64,000 bases of DNA from Oegoconia quadripuncta (GCA_949316235.1 OX438755.1:20979151-21043150); one strand, 5' to 3'; counted from the first letter of the stretch, positions 11,073 through 22,609 are shown. Numbers and translations: made by a program. The notes: generated by a model not told the origin, from the sequence alone.

Positions 11073-12109
11073 CAGGGTGAATTTGAATTCGTGTATTTCC
11101 CATTAACTAGTGACGTCACTCTTGATTACGAACAACTTTCCCCAAGGAAGCATAGTCGAATTCGATCAAAAAAATGTCGATTACCTTTACAAAGTAAACC
11201 ATTCTGAAACCACCGTTAGTATGGAAGTCGGTTATGTCATGGAACGATTAAAATGTCCTTGGTTGGAGGTAGATCACTGTGTGTCGCAGTTTCTTACCAG
11301 CCATGGCAATTTCAGGGGCAAGCTTTTCTCTATGAAGTTGGTGGCTTCCCCTGAATGTGAATGTGGATATACAGAGCAAACTGCTCATCATATTTTGTGG
11401 GATTGCCCGCGCTGGTCTAATGAAAGGAGGGTCATGCTCGATAAAGTGTCATCGTACAACCATCCGGTCTTCTACACCGATTTAGTGGCGACCCGACATA
11501 ATTTCCAAGCCTTTAGGAAATTTTGCCACAATTACTATTGGCATTATTATTCACGGTAGCCTTTTGCTTCCTAAACATTAACACTCACTGCGTTGTGGCG
11601 CTGTCCATGGTGTATCAAAACAGGGTGTCAAGCATAACTTGATCCCCTTCCCCATAGGTTAAGCCTTAGTGCTGATTTTGAATTCATTTAGCTACACTTC
11701 CATTTGCCGGGGGGAACTTCTTTCCTACTTCACACCTTTATCTCTTCTTTAATTAGTCTGGGGCCCAAGGTAGCAATAGAGACACGTAGGGCACCGTCTA
11801 CCTTCAGTAGGCGCCGTGCAGAGTACCACTGTTGATCCTGGCTTACAGGAGTTGCAGTGGGAGGAGTGTGGTGGCGGGTAATTACTTCGGTTATGGTTCG
11901 TACTGGAAAGATGTTCCTAATCAACAGCTCTACTCTCAGCCGAAAATTGTTGGACTTCAATACTAAAGAGGATTTCAGAATGGTTTAAATGGGTAATCGA
12001 AAATTTTTTGTTTGAAAACGATTACGGTTCCTTGGGGAAAGGTTGTTCGCAATAAAAAAAGAGTAACGTCACCAGTTAATGAGAATTACACCAATTCAAA
12101 TTCACCCTG
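11073..12109. mobile_element. CAGGGTG-type DNA transposon, non-autonomous
   Basis: The ends are CAGGGTGAATTTGAATTCGT and its inverted counterpart TCAAATTCACCCTG. Long subterminal arms (CCATTCTGAAACCACCGTTA near the left; GATTTCAGAATGGTTTAAAT near the right) form an extended inverted repeat. A second copy at 24394-25582 has clear TA duplications. Here the right side has TA but the left flank (AATG) does not. No transposase is visible; the interior is occupied by a LINE insertion. Confidence 0.7.
11228..11880 (+). pseudogene. R1-clade LINE C-terminal fragment
   Basis: In the frame ending at 11559, the segment SQFLTSHGNFRGKL is followed by ECECGYTEQTAHHILWDCPR. This is the CxC...H...C zinc-knuckle-like motif found after the reverse transcriptase in R1/I-type LINEs. 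The first 40 residues of the long open frame translate the surrounding DNA transposon, so the frame is a chance fusion. The stretch from 11560 to about 11880 is 3' UTR, repeated in part at 10000-10110. There is no RT or endonuclease domain, so this is a 5'-truncated dead copy. Confidence 0.7.
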
Positions 12110-12114
12110 TATAA

Positions 12115-13290
12115 TTTCACTGTGTCCGACTGCCTGTCGCTTTGTGGATAGTTCGTTCAAAAATATTGGAGGTTATCCTAAACAATTTCAGAAATAAAAT
12201 GAAAAATGAACTTCACGCGCTGAGTTTTGCGTCGAAAAGCCTATTATTTCAGTCACACAGCAGCTAGAGGGCGCTCACATAGGTTCACCTGTCAAAATCC
12301 ACACCCAATACACAACGTTCGCTTGAATATTATTCAAATTTATTCCCATAATATCGAGCTCTAGGTGGAGCCAAAGGTTGTCAGCTTCAGAGGGAAACAT
12401 CATTTAATTTTTGCTCGCACAAGGAAATGTTTTATACTCCTCTCTATCGTCTGTTATAGAGTGAAGGGCGATGTTTGAGATAGAAGTTTTAGATTTAGCT
12501 GTTTACGACAGGTAGTTAGTAAGTGTTGAGGTTTGTTATAAACTTAATTTAGACGTGGGGCGGGATACTATTTGGAGGTAATTCTCTCACATTTGGGGTT
12601 GCGGAAGTTTCTCTTTTTACGTGCCTGTTAAATCACTTATGAGATGCGTAGACCATCGAGCTCAGGGGTAGTGGACTGTATGTTTAAGGGTGAGATATAG
12701 CGAATCGTTTATACTAAATTGCACTTGTAAAAGGAAAAAACGGGGGCAGCTGCGGGGTGTATATGGAATCGAGAGAGTACAGCTGCAACTAGGATAAGAA
12801 CATGCACACTTACTTGATCTTCCCTTTAACACTCGGATTTCAATAATCCAGGGCAGCGTCAGCTGTGAGCGACCCTTGGCCAGGTCGCGAAGATACCACG
12901 AATTAGGGGCGAAATTCACTCCAAAAACACTGCACCGATGCTATCACAGGTTTATTAAAGTTTATAGGGTTGGAAATGGCGAATTAATATAATCTGAATC
13001 GAGGTACGCGCACGTTAGCATTGACCGTCCATCATTAGAACTAACACGTAGTTAAGCGAGTGAGTGCGCTAGCCTTATAAAAGTATGCATGTAGGAGAGG
13101 GATATATGCATAGGAATTAAGCTAATTACAAGTGCAATTCAATTTCAACGAATAGAGTAATAGCTATAGATTCAATATCGAACACTATTTAAATTTTAAA
13201 ATATGTCAGAGAACGCAGGCCTTTCTAGCGACTGGGCTAGCCGTCTAATGGCATACGGTGGCTTGGCCGATTGTGACATTATTGTTACGC
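12115..13290. other. No recognisable gene
   Basis: AT-rich sequence with short open frames only. I see no splice-flanked coding segment and no clear element ends. Confidence 0.45.
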
Positions 13291-13295
13291 TAAAG

Positions 13296-13415
13296 ACAAA
13301 CAGTGTTGGGGTTTCCGGGTCAGTACGCTTCCATCTTCGACCTCATCTTCACTTAACATTAGGTGTGATTGAGGTCAAGTACCAACCCGTTATGCATAAA
13401 AAAAAAAAAAAAAAC
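13296..13415 (+). mobile_element. SINE-C 3' half
   Basis: TGTTGGGGTTTCCGGGTCAG through ACCAACCCGTTATGCATAA and a 16-A tail. It lacks the head. Confidence 0.85.
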
Positions 13416-13609
13416 AGAATGACACTAGGGATTACACACACAGAAATATTATATATCAAAAAACCGAGGCACTCCAATTAGGTCATTTTGTAATCAAAGA
13501 AAAAAAAGAGAATTGTTGCGAATTCAGTCACTGTTATGTTTCCGCTTGTAGGGTGTTTATCATTTCTTAAGTGCTGTGTGGTTTCGTCACTCAAATATAA
13601 TAAAACCAA

Positions 13610-13850
13610 CCCTTCTCTCCCGTGGGTGCCGTAAAAGGCGACTAAGGGCCTCTCCACCAAAAACTAGATGGTCTGTACGTTTCAATGGCGATGGGCTCAC
13701 CTCCTTATTTAAAAAGAGCAACCCTGGAGTTTCTTGCTCGTTCTTCTCTGGGGAGACTGCCTAGTGAATGAGCGATAACTGTATGTCATGACGATTTCAA
13801 ATGTTATTCTTATAACTTACGAAATAAAAACATTTTTGATTTTGATTTTT
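13610..13850 (+). mobile_element. Jockey-like LINE 3' UTR
   Basis: AAAAAGAGCAACCCTGGAGT, TTCTTGCTCGTTCTTCTCTG and GAAATAAAAACATTTTTGAT with a (GATTTT)n tail match the 3' UTR of the family at 49875-50290. Just upstream, GTGCCGTAAAAGGCGACTAA belongs to another LINE fragment. Confidence 0.65.
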
Positions 13851-13854
13851 TTGA

Positions 13855-15035
13855 TTTTTCCTGCCACGTGTGCATTTCTGTATATTTCTTAAGGTGAACC
13901 GTGGACGTTGATTCAATCATTAAACTCACTATTATTTGGGATATCTCTGACCACCCCATTTGGGATAAAGTCGTAATATTATGAGAATTATGAAAGTAGG
14001 TATTTTTATAGCCGAAATCAATCCTATACGTACTTCTGACCTTATTAATTTCAGGTTTGTATTTAATTACTTGAGAGATGATGATAATGACGCTGACGGC
14101 ATTTCACCCGGAACCGTTATGTTTATCATTTCAAAATTTAATCGTATTCGCAATTCTGAAATTGTTGTCCCAAAATAATTTCAACTATAATTTTGTCTTC
14201 CAATTTTTCGGGGAGCGACTATTAATTACCCACTGGTCCGTTCTCATTTACATTTCAAATAGAACGTTGCGAAAAATGTTGTATTTGACAGCAGCCGGTG
14301 GGACTTAGTGATTTAGAAAATGCGAGTTGTAAACTTTTTGCAGTCGAGAACAAATTTTGTTAAACGATTCAAACATTAAAAGGTGATTTGCATTTTCACA
14401 CGAGTTTCAGCCCGATGTCTTTGTTTATTTATATGTGTACACGTAATTAGCCCAACCCAGTCCACTACAACGGTATCTCAGGGCGCGCCTTATGACGTCA
14501 TTTACGTTGGGACTCAGATTTATGAAGCTCAGAGCATAAAATTGACATCATCATCATATAAGCCACAGTACGTCCATTGCTGTACATAGATCTACATAGA
14601 TGTCTAGAGCAGCCTGCTTCCAGCGACTTCCCCTGCATCCACCTTGCGCTGGCACGTTCCACGTTGCGCATGCCGGTGCGTAGTCTTCACTCAAGTACTT
14701 TAAAGCCCAATGGGCATCAGATTCTGAAGTTAGTGCCATGCTCATTAACACTTTAATTATTTAATAAAGAACAATTTATTATGAATGCCATAACTGGATA
14801 CCAAAACGAACAAATAGCAAATTATAGCTAAAAATATATAATGGTAAATAAATTGCGCACAATTCTGTCACGTGTTGCAGCGTGCACAAATGGGTTAGCA
14901 CTCAGATCATGTTGCAATCACAGCGCTGGTTTTCAGAGCCCCCAAACGCCCAGTGACGCATGGATGCTACATCAGTATAATAATGAGCAGCATAATAATG
15001 CGTTTCAGGCTATTATACAATTAATACTGATTTAA
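13855..15035. other. No recognisable gene; LINE-like fragment near 14550-14720
   Basis: The segment CATCATCATATAAGCCACAG to about 14720 has the style of an antisense RTE LINE relic (compare 61690-61720, GCGTGGTCGCCACTCGAGAA). The rest shows no feature. Open frames up to 76 codons here have no family resemblance. Confidence 0.4.
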
Positions 15036-15039
15036 ATTA

Positions 15040-15275
15040 AATAAATAAATAAAATATTTCGGACACTTACACCAATCATCTAGTCCCAAACTAAGCAAAG
15101 CTTGTGCTATGGATACTAGATAACGGATAAACATACATAAATATTTATACAAACATCCAAGACTCGGGAATAAATGTGCGTATTCATTATACAAATATTT
15201 ACCCCTCGCGGGATTCGAACCTGCAACCGTTGGTTTCGCTGATAGGGTGACTATCGACTACACCAATCGGTCGTC
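15040..15275 (-). mobile_element. SINE-A copy, minus strand
   Basis: A full-length copy: tRNA-like head at 15205-15275 (minus-strand B box GGTTCGAATCCCGCGAGGG), body with CTAGTATCCATAGCACAAGC, and tail (ATTT)n. Family members also occur at 15575, 19035, 20793, 24266, 45626, 47723, 52834, 59748 and 60748. Confidence 0.85.
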
Positions 15276-15484
15276 AAATTAATAACAATGCGAGTATAAA
15301 AACTTAAAAACGAGCAGCATATTTGGTATTTTTTTATCATAAAACGTATTGTAGGTAATGACACTTCAGGAATAAAGAGAAATCTAACGACACCACGCAC
15401 TTCGAAATCGCTCCAGCGATTTAGGTTATAGGAGCATAGAAATGTGCATATGTACTATATACACTCGCAAAACACTATACCCTC

Positions 15485-16042
15485 ATTTTTTTAATGCACA
15501 ACGGGTTAGCACTTGACCTCAATCACACCTGATATTAAGTGAAGATGAGGCCGAAGGTGGTGGCGTACTGACACGGAAACCGATTGGTGTAGTGGATAGT
15601 GACCGTATCAGCGAAACCAACGGTTGCGGGTTCGAATCCCGCGACGGGTAATTGTTTGTATGATGAATACGAACATTTATTCCCTAGTCTTGGATGTTTA
15701 TATAAATATTTATGTATGTTTATCCGTTATCTAGTATCCATAGCACAAGCTTTGCTTAGTTTGGGACTAGATGATTGGTGTAAGTGTCCGAAATATTTAT
15801 TATTAAAAAAAAAAAAAAAACATTTTATTTGGGGAACTGGCTATCTTATCTCTGACAACCGGAACACAACAATGTTATTAACATTGCTGTTTGGCGGCAG
15901 ATTTAGGTAAGATGGTGGTAGCTAGCCAGGCGGACATTTAAAATGCCCTACCACCAACCAAACCAAGTACTAAATATGTACCAACTCTATGACCTCCAAA
16001 TTGTAAACCCAATGTTGTTTACATTGAACCACGGATGCGGTT
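15485..16042 (-). mobile_element. SINE-C copy split by SINE-A
   Basis: The SINE-C 3' end occupies 15485-15574 and its remainder resumes at about 15822 (TTTGGGGAACTGGCTATCTT) through the head ending at 16042. The intervening sequence is a complete + strand SINE-A. SINE-C was therefore there first. Confidence 0.85.
15575..15818 (+). mobile_element. SINE-A inserted into SINE-C
   Basis: Begins ACCGATTGGTGTAGTGGATA, has the B box GGTTCGAATCCCGC, and ends GTGTCCGAAATATTTATTAT with an A-rich run. It sits inside the minus-strand SINE-C. Confidence 0.85.
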
Positions 16043-16779
16043 CATTAATATAAACACTTCATATGACACCATACCATCATTAATCATACCTGTAAGGCTA
16101 CTAAATCACATCTTAGGTCTATAGTCAATTACTAGCGCATTCTGGCTACCATCCAAACCACCAACGGACTTCAAGAGGCACTTTAAACGAATTTTCTGGA
16201 GGCCAAGAGGTCTTTTACGGCACATACAAAGCGATATGTTGTTCTTAACTGCCGCTTTAAAGTAATACGTGCCGAGTACACAAACAGCAATTATCTACCA
16301 TTTGTCTTCAATGAATAGGTAAGGTAATGTGCAATTTCGTATACATAGTTCCGCATAACCTAAAGTACTGGTTTAAAAATATTTTTGGTAATGCATTTTG
16401 AGAGTATAGAGGTCATAGTTATGAATCTGAGATTAAACCATGTAGTAAAATGACCTGAGTATCAATAATGTAATAAGACAATGCGTGTTTTTTTTTCAAA
16501 ATCAGTGGTTTCGATCCGTGGCTAGAATTATTGATTTTTTCAAAAGTTCAATGATGCAGTTTTAAATTTCATCAAAATTGGACGCGACAACCCCTTGAGT
16601 ACATTTCCCCATTTCTCATAGTTTCGGATTGGCTTTGCAAGCCCACTTGAAAAACTCACCTTGTTTATTACCGAAGGCCTATTCTCTTTTTTGTAGTCGA
16701 CCAGGTTACTGATTTTCGAGTTTCTTCACTTATAACAGAAGACAATGAAATTGTATTGCAAAAACTGGTTTGTTTCGAT

Positions 16780-17118
16780 CTCAGTGGCTCAATGTAAACA
16801 ACATTGGGTTTACGATTCGGAGGTCGCGGGTGCGATCCCCAGCGGGGTACATGTTTAGGTACTCGGTTTGGTTGGTGGTAGGGCATTTTAAATGTCCGCC
16901 TGGCTAGCTACCACCATCTTATCTAAATCTGCCGCCAAGCAGCAATGTTAATAGCATTGTTGTGTTCCGGTTGTCAGAGATGAGATAGCCAGTCCCCCAA
17001 ATGTGTTGGGGTTTCCGGGTCAGTACGCTTCCACCTTCGATCTCATCTTTACTTAACATCAGGTGTGATTGAGGTCAGGTACCAACCCGTTGGGCATAAA
17101 AACAAAAAAAAAAAAAAA
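16780..17118 (+). mobile_element. SINE-C copy, + strand
   Basis: Full-length: head with TGGCTCAATGT (A box) and GGTGCGATCCCCAGC (B box with one change), body GTCCGCCTGGCTAGCTACCA, tail TGGGCATAAAAACAAAAAAA. Confidence 0.85.
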
Positions 17119-17424
17119 GATCTCCTCAAAGCAATTCATTTAAAATAAAACTCCCGTAGTACGAATTATGGAAATATTTAACTTGGGGTACCACGGGTAA
17201 TTTACTATAACATTTATCAATCATTCAGTTTTTGTCCGTGGTACACAAAAAAGGACATGCCACAGGTACCACGGGCAAGTAGTGAATAGGTCACATAGAA
17301 AGTGTTGGGGCAGAGTAAACGGTATCACTACTAATCCGACCAATCAGAGAGTGAATCCTACATCGCGCTAACGAGTTTTCTCAAGACATTGCATATAGCC
17401 AAGACGTCACTATTTGTTCCGGAG

Positions 17425-17700
17425 GGACCGCGGTCCCCGGGCAACACTAACAGCCCGGTGGATGATCTTCCCTTTTTCCACAATGGTGACCCCCGACATT
17501 TGAACAGTGTCAACCTTCCCAAGCAAGCCAAATCAAGAGACAAAATTAGGCAACCGAACAGGGCCTAGGTAAGCGACACATTAGCGCCTCAGGTCCTGGT
17601 TTTTTAGTAGCAGTAACTCCTAGGCGCAACCGCGGTCCCCGGGCAATACCAACAGCCAGGTGGAAGATCTTTCCTTTTTCCCACAGTATTAACACGTTTT
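17425..17700. repeat. Direct repeat pair of about 60 bp
   Basis: CCGCGGTCCCCGGGCAACAC...GATCTTCCCTTTTTCCAC at 17427-17480 recurs at 17629-17685 as CCGCGGTCCCCGGGCAATAC...GATCTTTCCTTTTTCCCAC. These could be the edges of an LTR-type or duplicated element; the class is not recognised. The surrounding 17120-17420 has no gene, but it carries GGTACCACGGG-type motifs at 17188, 17243 and 17265. Confidence 0.6.
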
Positions 17701-17884
17701 CATCCCTTATTATTCTGTTCTTAATTCCACTGCACTAGTTTTGAACTATACAGTTCTAAAATGGTCCCAAATTTAAATTAGACCTGTGAAATGTATATAA
17801 GGTATTACGAAAAAAATAAACAATAAAACAAGTTAACAGATTTTATTCAAAAAATATAATTTAGAATTGTTAATTTTGTGAGTT

Positions 17885-18080
17885 GGGCTTTAATGGCCGC
17901 GCGCTCTAAGTACTTCGCCACAACACATAAACACGTGCCGCGGTATCTTTGAAGACGACGAAAGGCGAACCACTCGCCGCTCGCCGCCGCCGGTGCTTGC
18001 CCCGGCGCCGCCGCTACTTGCTGTGATTGGTTGCGCCCTGTGCCCCGCCATCCGCCACCCCCAAGGCCTCTTTCATGTTA
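17885..18080. other. GC-rich island
   Basis: A sharply GC/CpG-rich stretch in an AT-rich region, with CGCCGCTCGCCGCCGCCGG and CCCCGGCGCCGCCGC and a reverse CCAAT box (GATTGGT at about 18025). It may be a promoter-like island or a GC-rich MITE. I see no coding exon attached. Origin unknown. Confidence 0.4.
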
Positions 18081-18704
18081 ATGGAATGTTGCCTGTTTTT
18101 TCTCATTGATAAAACAAGGTACAATCGAAATGAAGTAAGTCTGTTAATGTGTATTTTAATTTGCACTTACATTTAATTTTTTTACTCGGAAACAAAATTT
18201 TTAAGGCTAGTTTTTTTAATGAATATAGTATTTTATTTTCATGTAGGCACGTGCAATTGCCAAATTTTGTCGGGTTAATTTTGTTAGACCTTATATATTG
18301 GAAGGTGTCCATTTTTGTCAATACGCTACGCTACCCTAATAAAAAAGACTACAAATTCGCTCAACATGTAATTGGGACGTCGGCGGACATGGACGATTTA
18401 CTGGTCTGTATGTTTACTGGTGCTGCCTCAATTTATGTGATTGCATGATTGCACTGTGCACCTTGTAATAAATTATGAAGGCGTTTTAATTTCGTTTTTA
18501 AACGAATAACGTGTTCATTAGTGCTACTGAGGAAAACAACATTTCTCTGGCTTCTTCGATATTCATCATCATACGGGAGTTCCACTGCCTTTATTTAATT
18601 TAATTAAACAAACAGCTGTAGAAATGTTTTGAGCTGTACAATCACTGACATACCTAAACATTTCTAAACAAAATAACGTTCATATATTAGGCATCTATAT
18701 TAAT

Positions 18705-19030
18705 CGCCTCCGTGGCTCAATGTAAACAACATTGGGTTTACGATTCGGAGGTCGTGGGTTCGAGCTCCAGCGGGGTACATTTTTATGTACTCGGTTTGGT
18801 TGGTGGTAGAGCATTTTAAATGTCCGCCTAGCTAGCTACCACCATCTTATCTAAATCTGCCGCCAAACAGCAATGTTAATAGCATTGTTGTGTTCTGGTT
18901 ATCAGAGATATGATAGACTGTCCCCCAAATGTGTTGGGGTTTCCGTGTCAGTACGCTTCCACCTTCGACCTCATCTTCACTTAACATCAGGTGTGATTGA
19001 GGTCAAGTATCAACCCGTTGTACATAAAAA
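18705..19030 (+). mobile_element. SINE-C copy, + strand
   Basis: Full-length copy from CGCCTCCGTGGCTCAATGTA to CAACCCGTTGTACATAAAAA. It directly abuts a minus-strand SINE-A. Confidence 0.85.
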
Positions 19031-19034
19031 AAAA

Positions 19035-19246
19035 TATAAATAATAAATATTTCGGACACTTACATCATCTAGTCATAAACTAAGCAAAGCTTGTACATAC
19101 TATGGATGACGGATACATAAATATTTATATAAACATCCATGACTCGCGAATATTCGTATTCATCACACAAACATATACCCCTCCAGGGAGTCGTACCTGC
19201 AACCGTTGGGTTCACTAAAAGGGTCACTATCCACTACACCAATATC
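19035..19246 (-). mobile_element. SINE-A copy, minus strand, diverged
   Basis: Body and head are recognisable, with several deletions and a damaged B box (GGAGTCGTACCTGC on the + strand). It shares the A-rich tail region with the adjacent SINE-C. Confidence 0.75.
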
Positions 19247-19599
19247 GAACACTAAAATCCATACACAGAGACCACAATGTGTTCCGAAAAATAATCCCTG
19301 GTAGCACATATTTACTTATACCTACTAATAAATTGAATAAGCCTTTGTCTTGCATTTTGCATTGTCTCCCTGATAATGGCCGCTGAAAAAGCCACCGTCG
19401 TCGTCGCGACAAAAAGAGATATTAATTACTCCCGCCAATTGCATAAAATTTTTTTTAATGCATGCCTAGGTGTGACAAACGAACGTGCTCTAGAAAGAGT
19501 TAACGAAAATGAATGCTGCTAACCACAACAGATTATAAAAAATTTTAAAAAATGATAAAAATCCCATTATAGTTATAAAAAGTCTAAAACAAGACGAAA

Positions 19600-19920
19600 T
19601 AACTCAATGCCGAATAAACAACATTGGGTTTACGATTCGGACGTCGTGGGTTCGAGCCCCAGCGGGGTAAATATTTACTACTCGGTTTGGTTAGTGGTAG
19701 GGCATATTAAATGTCCGCCTGGCTAGCTACCACCATCTTATCTAAATCTGCCGCCAAGCAGCAATGTTAATGGCATTGTTGTGTTCCGGTTGTCAGAGAT
19801 AAGATAGCAGTCCCGCAAATATGGGGTTTCCGGGTCAATACGCTACCACCTACGGCCTTATCTTCACTTAACATCAGGTGTGATTGAGGTCAATGCTAAC
19901 CCGTTGTGGATAAAAAAAAA
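19600..19920 (+). mobile_element. SINE-C copy, + strand
   Basis: Nearly full-length, with first bases of the head lost. B box GGGTTCGAGCCCCAGCGGGG; ends GTTGTGGATAAAAAAAAA. Confidence 0.85.
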
Positions 19921-20032
19921 ACTCCTGGGGATGATACGAAACGAAAACACCTCATTTTATCCCTTTTGCCCGACATCAACTCACATTGTAGACCTACTAT
20001 ATCTCTTTTTTATTTTTTTATAATCTGCTCTT

Positions 20033-20728
20033 AGATTATGTCACTTCATCGGTATCGTCATCGATTACGTTGACCAATGCAGCCTATGCAGTTAAAAAAA
20101 TTAGACAAATATCGGACGTAAATACTGCTGGATTAGTATATTTTAGTTATTTCCATAGCCTGATGTCTTACGGTATCTTGCTGTGGGGAAATGCTGCGGA
20201 TATAAATACAATCTTTGTTTTACCAAAAACGAGCTGTTCGCTCAATTTATCAATTCAGACCTGCAGTGTCACTTAGAGACAGATTTAAAGAGTATAATAT
20301 TTTAACCTACCACAGTACATTTTTGAAAATCGAATATGTCAAAAAATATATAGCATCATTTAGGAAAAATAGTGATAAACATGATGTCAATACAAGAAAT
20401 AAAGATAAACTTGCAGGTCACATAATTCGCCTCCGCAAAGTCAGTAATTCATTTAAAGGGTTATGTATACGCTTTTTTAATAAGGTTCCTGTTGATATAC
20501 AAAATCATCCTTTCAATAAAGTGGTTTAAAAGTGGCTTTTGAACAAGCAGTAGCTTAAAAAATGTAAAATCTGACTATTTTAAGTGTACCCTGTGTACCT
20601 ACAAAATAAAGCATTTTTTTATTTGATTTGATTTGAATGAGAAACCGTCAAATTGCCGAATGAGCGATAAGTCAACCAATCATACGTCAGAACGTAACCG
20701 ATAACGATGAATTTATGTAATATAACCC
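20033..20728. mobile_element. ATTATGTAA-type MITE interrupted by a LINE
   Basis: The left part (GATTATGTCACTTCATCGGT...GTTGACCAATG) and right part (GAAACCGTCAAATTGCCGAA...TGAATTTATGTAATATAACC) are the two sides of a short inverted-repeat element. Its uninterrupted version is at 24458-24597. A LINE copy occupies 20077-20637. Confidence 0.75.
20077..20637 (+). pseudogene. Jockey-like LINE, C-terminal RT fragment and 3' UTR
   Basis: Frames at 20070-20276 and 20215-20529 are two halves of one protein joined by a frameshift near 20215-20265. They carry the post-palm pattern YFHSLMSYGILLWGNAA, then KRAVRSIYQF, and end with IRFFNKVPVDIQNHPFNK. The 3' UTR continues to AATAAAGCATTTTTTTATTT with a (GATTT)n tail at 20637. 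AATG borders both sides, suggesting a short target duplication. It is 5'-truncated, with no endonuclease or YxDD. Confidence 0.8.
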
Positions 20729-20792
20729 CTGGCCCATTACGAGTTATTTAATATTGTTGAACTGTAGTGATTTCTTGTTATAATATTACTTT

Positions 20793-21032
20793 AGCGGACG
20801 ACCGATTAGTGTAGTGGATAGTGACCCTAACAGCGAAACCAACGGTTGCGGGTTCGAATCTCGCGAGGGGTAAATGTTTGTGTGATGAATACGAACATTT
20901 ATTCCCGAGTCTTGGATGTTTATATAAATATTTATGTATGTTTATCCGTTACCTAGTATCCATAGCACAAGCCTTGCTTAGTTTGGGACTAGATGATTGG
21001 TGTAAGTGTCCGAAATATTTATTTATTTATTA
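20793..21032 (+). mobile_element. SINE-A copy, + strand
   Basis: Full-length: GACGACCGATTAGTGTAGTG head, B box GGTTCGAATCTCGCGAGGGG, body, tail ATATTTATTTATTTATTA. Confidence 0.9.
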
Positions 21033-21039
21033 GCTGGCT

Positions 21040-21260
21040 GCCATTATTATTCTCTGGTAGCAGCAACCACTCAGTTGGGGAGGGACTGAAAATCAGCAGA
21101 TTGCTGAGTCCTCACCCTTTCATCTTTCCTTTATTTTCTGTATCACTTTACTACCTATAGTTGTGATGAATTTTGTTTGTTTGTTGTGTCTTTTTCTTTT
21201 TTTTTTCGTTTTAGTTTTTTTTGTTTTTTTAGTTTAGTTTTTTTAGTTTTCAGGAGAAGG
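21040..21260. repeat. Dispersed repeat F followed by T-rich run
   Basis: GGTAGCAGCAACCACTCAGT and CTGAAAATCAGCAGATTGCT match in reverse at 63262-63345. A poly-T/TTTTAG low-complexity run follows at 21185-21250. Possibly a LINE 5' or 3' UTR. Confidence 0.55.
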
Positions 21261-21805
21261 CAAAGGGATCAAGCCCATAACAGCCATCTCTTATTTCTCT
21301 TATTTGTTCAGTTTGTAAGTCAGTCTCAGTCAAAACAAGTAATTCGTCGTATACTTGGCGTATACACGGTCTAGTCACGGTCAAGTCATTTTTCAGTAAA
21401 GTGGCAGAATGCTTTACAAAAGATTTTGGCGTCTTCTTGTGGGAATCCGAAAGCTCCGTTACGCACTTTAATTTACACTTCCCTTCACTTGTACACCGTC
21501 ACTAACGTTTACTGCACAATATTCTGCCATTATTAAGCTTCAAAAGTTAGAATGCACAAATTATAAGAATTATAAAGAAAAATACAACTTCACTCGCCGA
21601 GTTCCCGCCAAAAAGCCGAATAAATGTCTTATTATTTATTTCTTTATCTATTTGTTTAAATCTGTTAAGGTGTTTAGGTAATAACTGTAATAAAAATTAT
21701 TTATTGTCTTAGTTCAGATTTAACTTAATGCTATTACTATATATCATAGTAAGAATTTTGAATAGTCAAGGCAAAAGGGAGTGATATCACTTTGCTGTAC
21801 CTTCA

Positions 21806-22060
21806 AACTTCAAACTTCAAGCATTTATTTCAACGTAAGATACATGATATCATTTCTACTGAATTTATTCCACTGGAAATCTATTGGAAATAAAAAAAGT
21901 TACTGCATTTATCTGTCAGTCGGTATGTCCAAGCTACTACCGCTTCGGAAAGGGAATTCGTCTGTGGGAAAAGAAGCGGCGCAAGAAACCCACACCGGGA
22001 CAGATGTCACGGTCAACGCTGTTTTCCAGTCACCCCCCCATCGCCCCGAGGTGAAGGAAG
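21806..22060 (-). mobile_element. LINE 3' tail, minus strand
   Basis: On the minus strand the stretch ends AATAAATGCTTGAAGTTTGAAG, preceded by a UTR with a conserved CCGCTTCGGAAAGGGAATTC region (+ strand at 21940). It is a 5'-truncated LINE relic. Confidence 0.55.
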
Positions 22061-22609
22061 GTTTATTACTAATTATTTTATAATTAATATTAGGTAGTTA
22101 TAGCTTCCCCATAGTTCGGTAAGCAGCGTCAGTCTAACAATTATTTTTCGTACCAACTCAGCTTCGAACCCACGTCCTTCAAACTGCGAGGTGACGACAG
22201 CACACGAGTGATATATTATGTCGGATTAAACCGGATACGCCACAATGACGTCGCTAGATTTAGCCTGTTAAGATTTATTTACCCACATTTCGGGGAATTA
22301 CTTTGGGGGTTTTTATTCGTTAGGTTTTTCTTGGGCTTTCAACTTGCGCGGCTTGAAGGAAGTTTGAATCTCTTGGTGAATCAGGAGAGATAATCTTTCC
22401 AAAGTGGATGGAGGAGTACCATTGAGTTTCCTGTACCAACAAGGTCACAGGGTGGAGAAGAAACATGTAAATAGCCCTCTGTAAGTAATAAACAATTATT
22501 ATCTTAAATATTCAGATTAGACTTAATACAACCAAAGTAACTCAAATGGACTTAATGCATCCCTATTTAATACCGCACAACCTATCTATTTCAAATGTAC
22601 TGTCCTTAT

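Noticed and set aside
15590..15650. tRNA genes suggested by A/B boxes and GGTTCGAATCC motifs at this and about 30 other places
   Set aside because: Each is the head of a SINE followed by the SINE body and tail. The cloverleaf arms and anticodon positions are not consistent with working tRNAs.
18149..18448. 99-codon hydrophobic frame on the + strand
   Set aside because: No recognised motif; hydrophobicity follows from AT-rich TTT/ATT codons.
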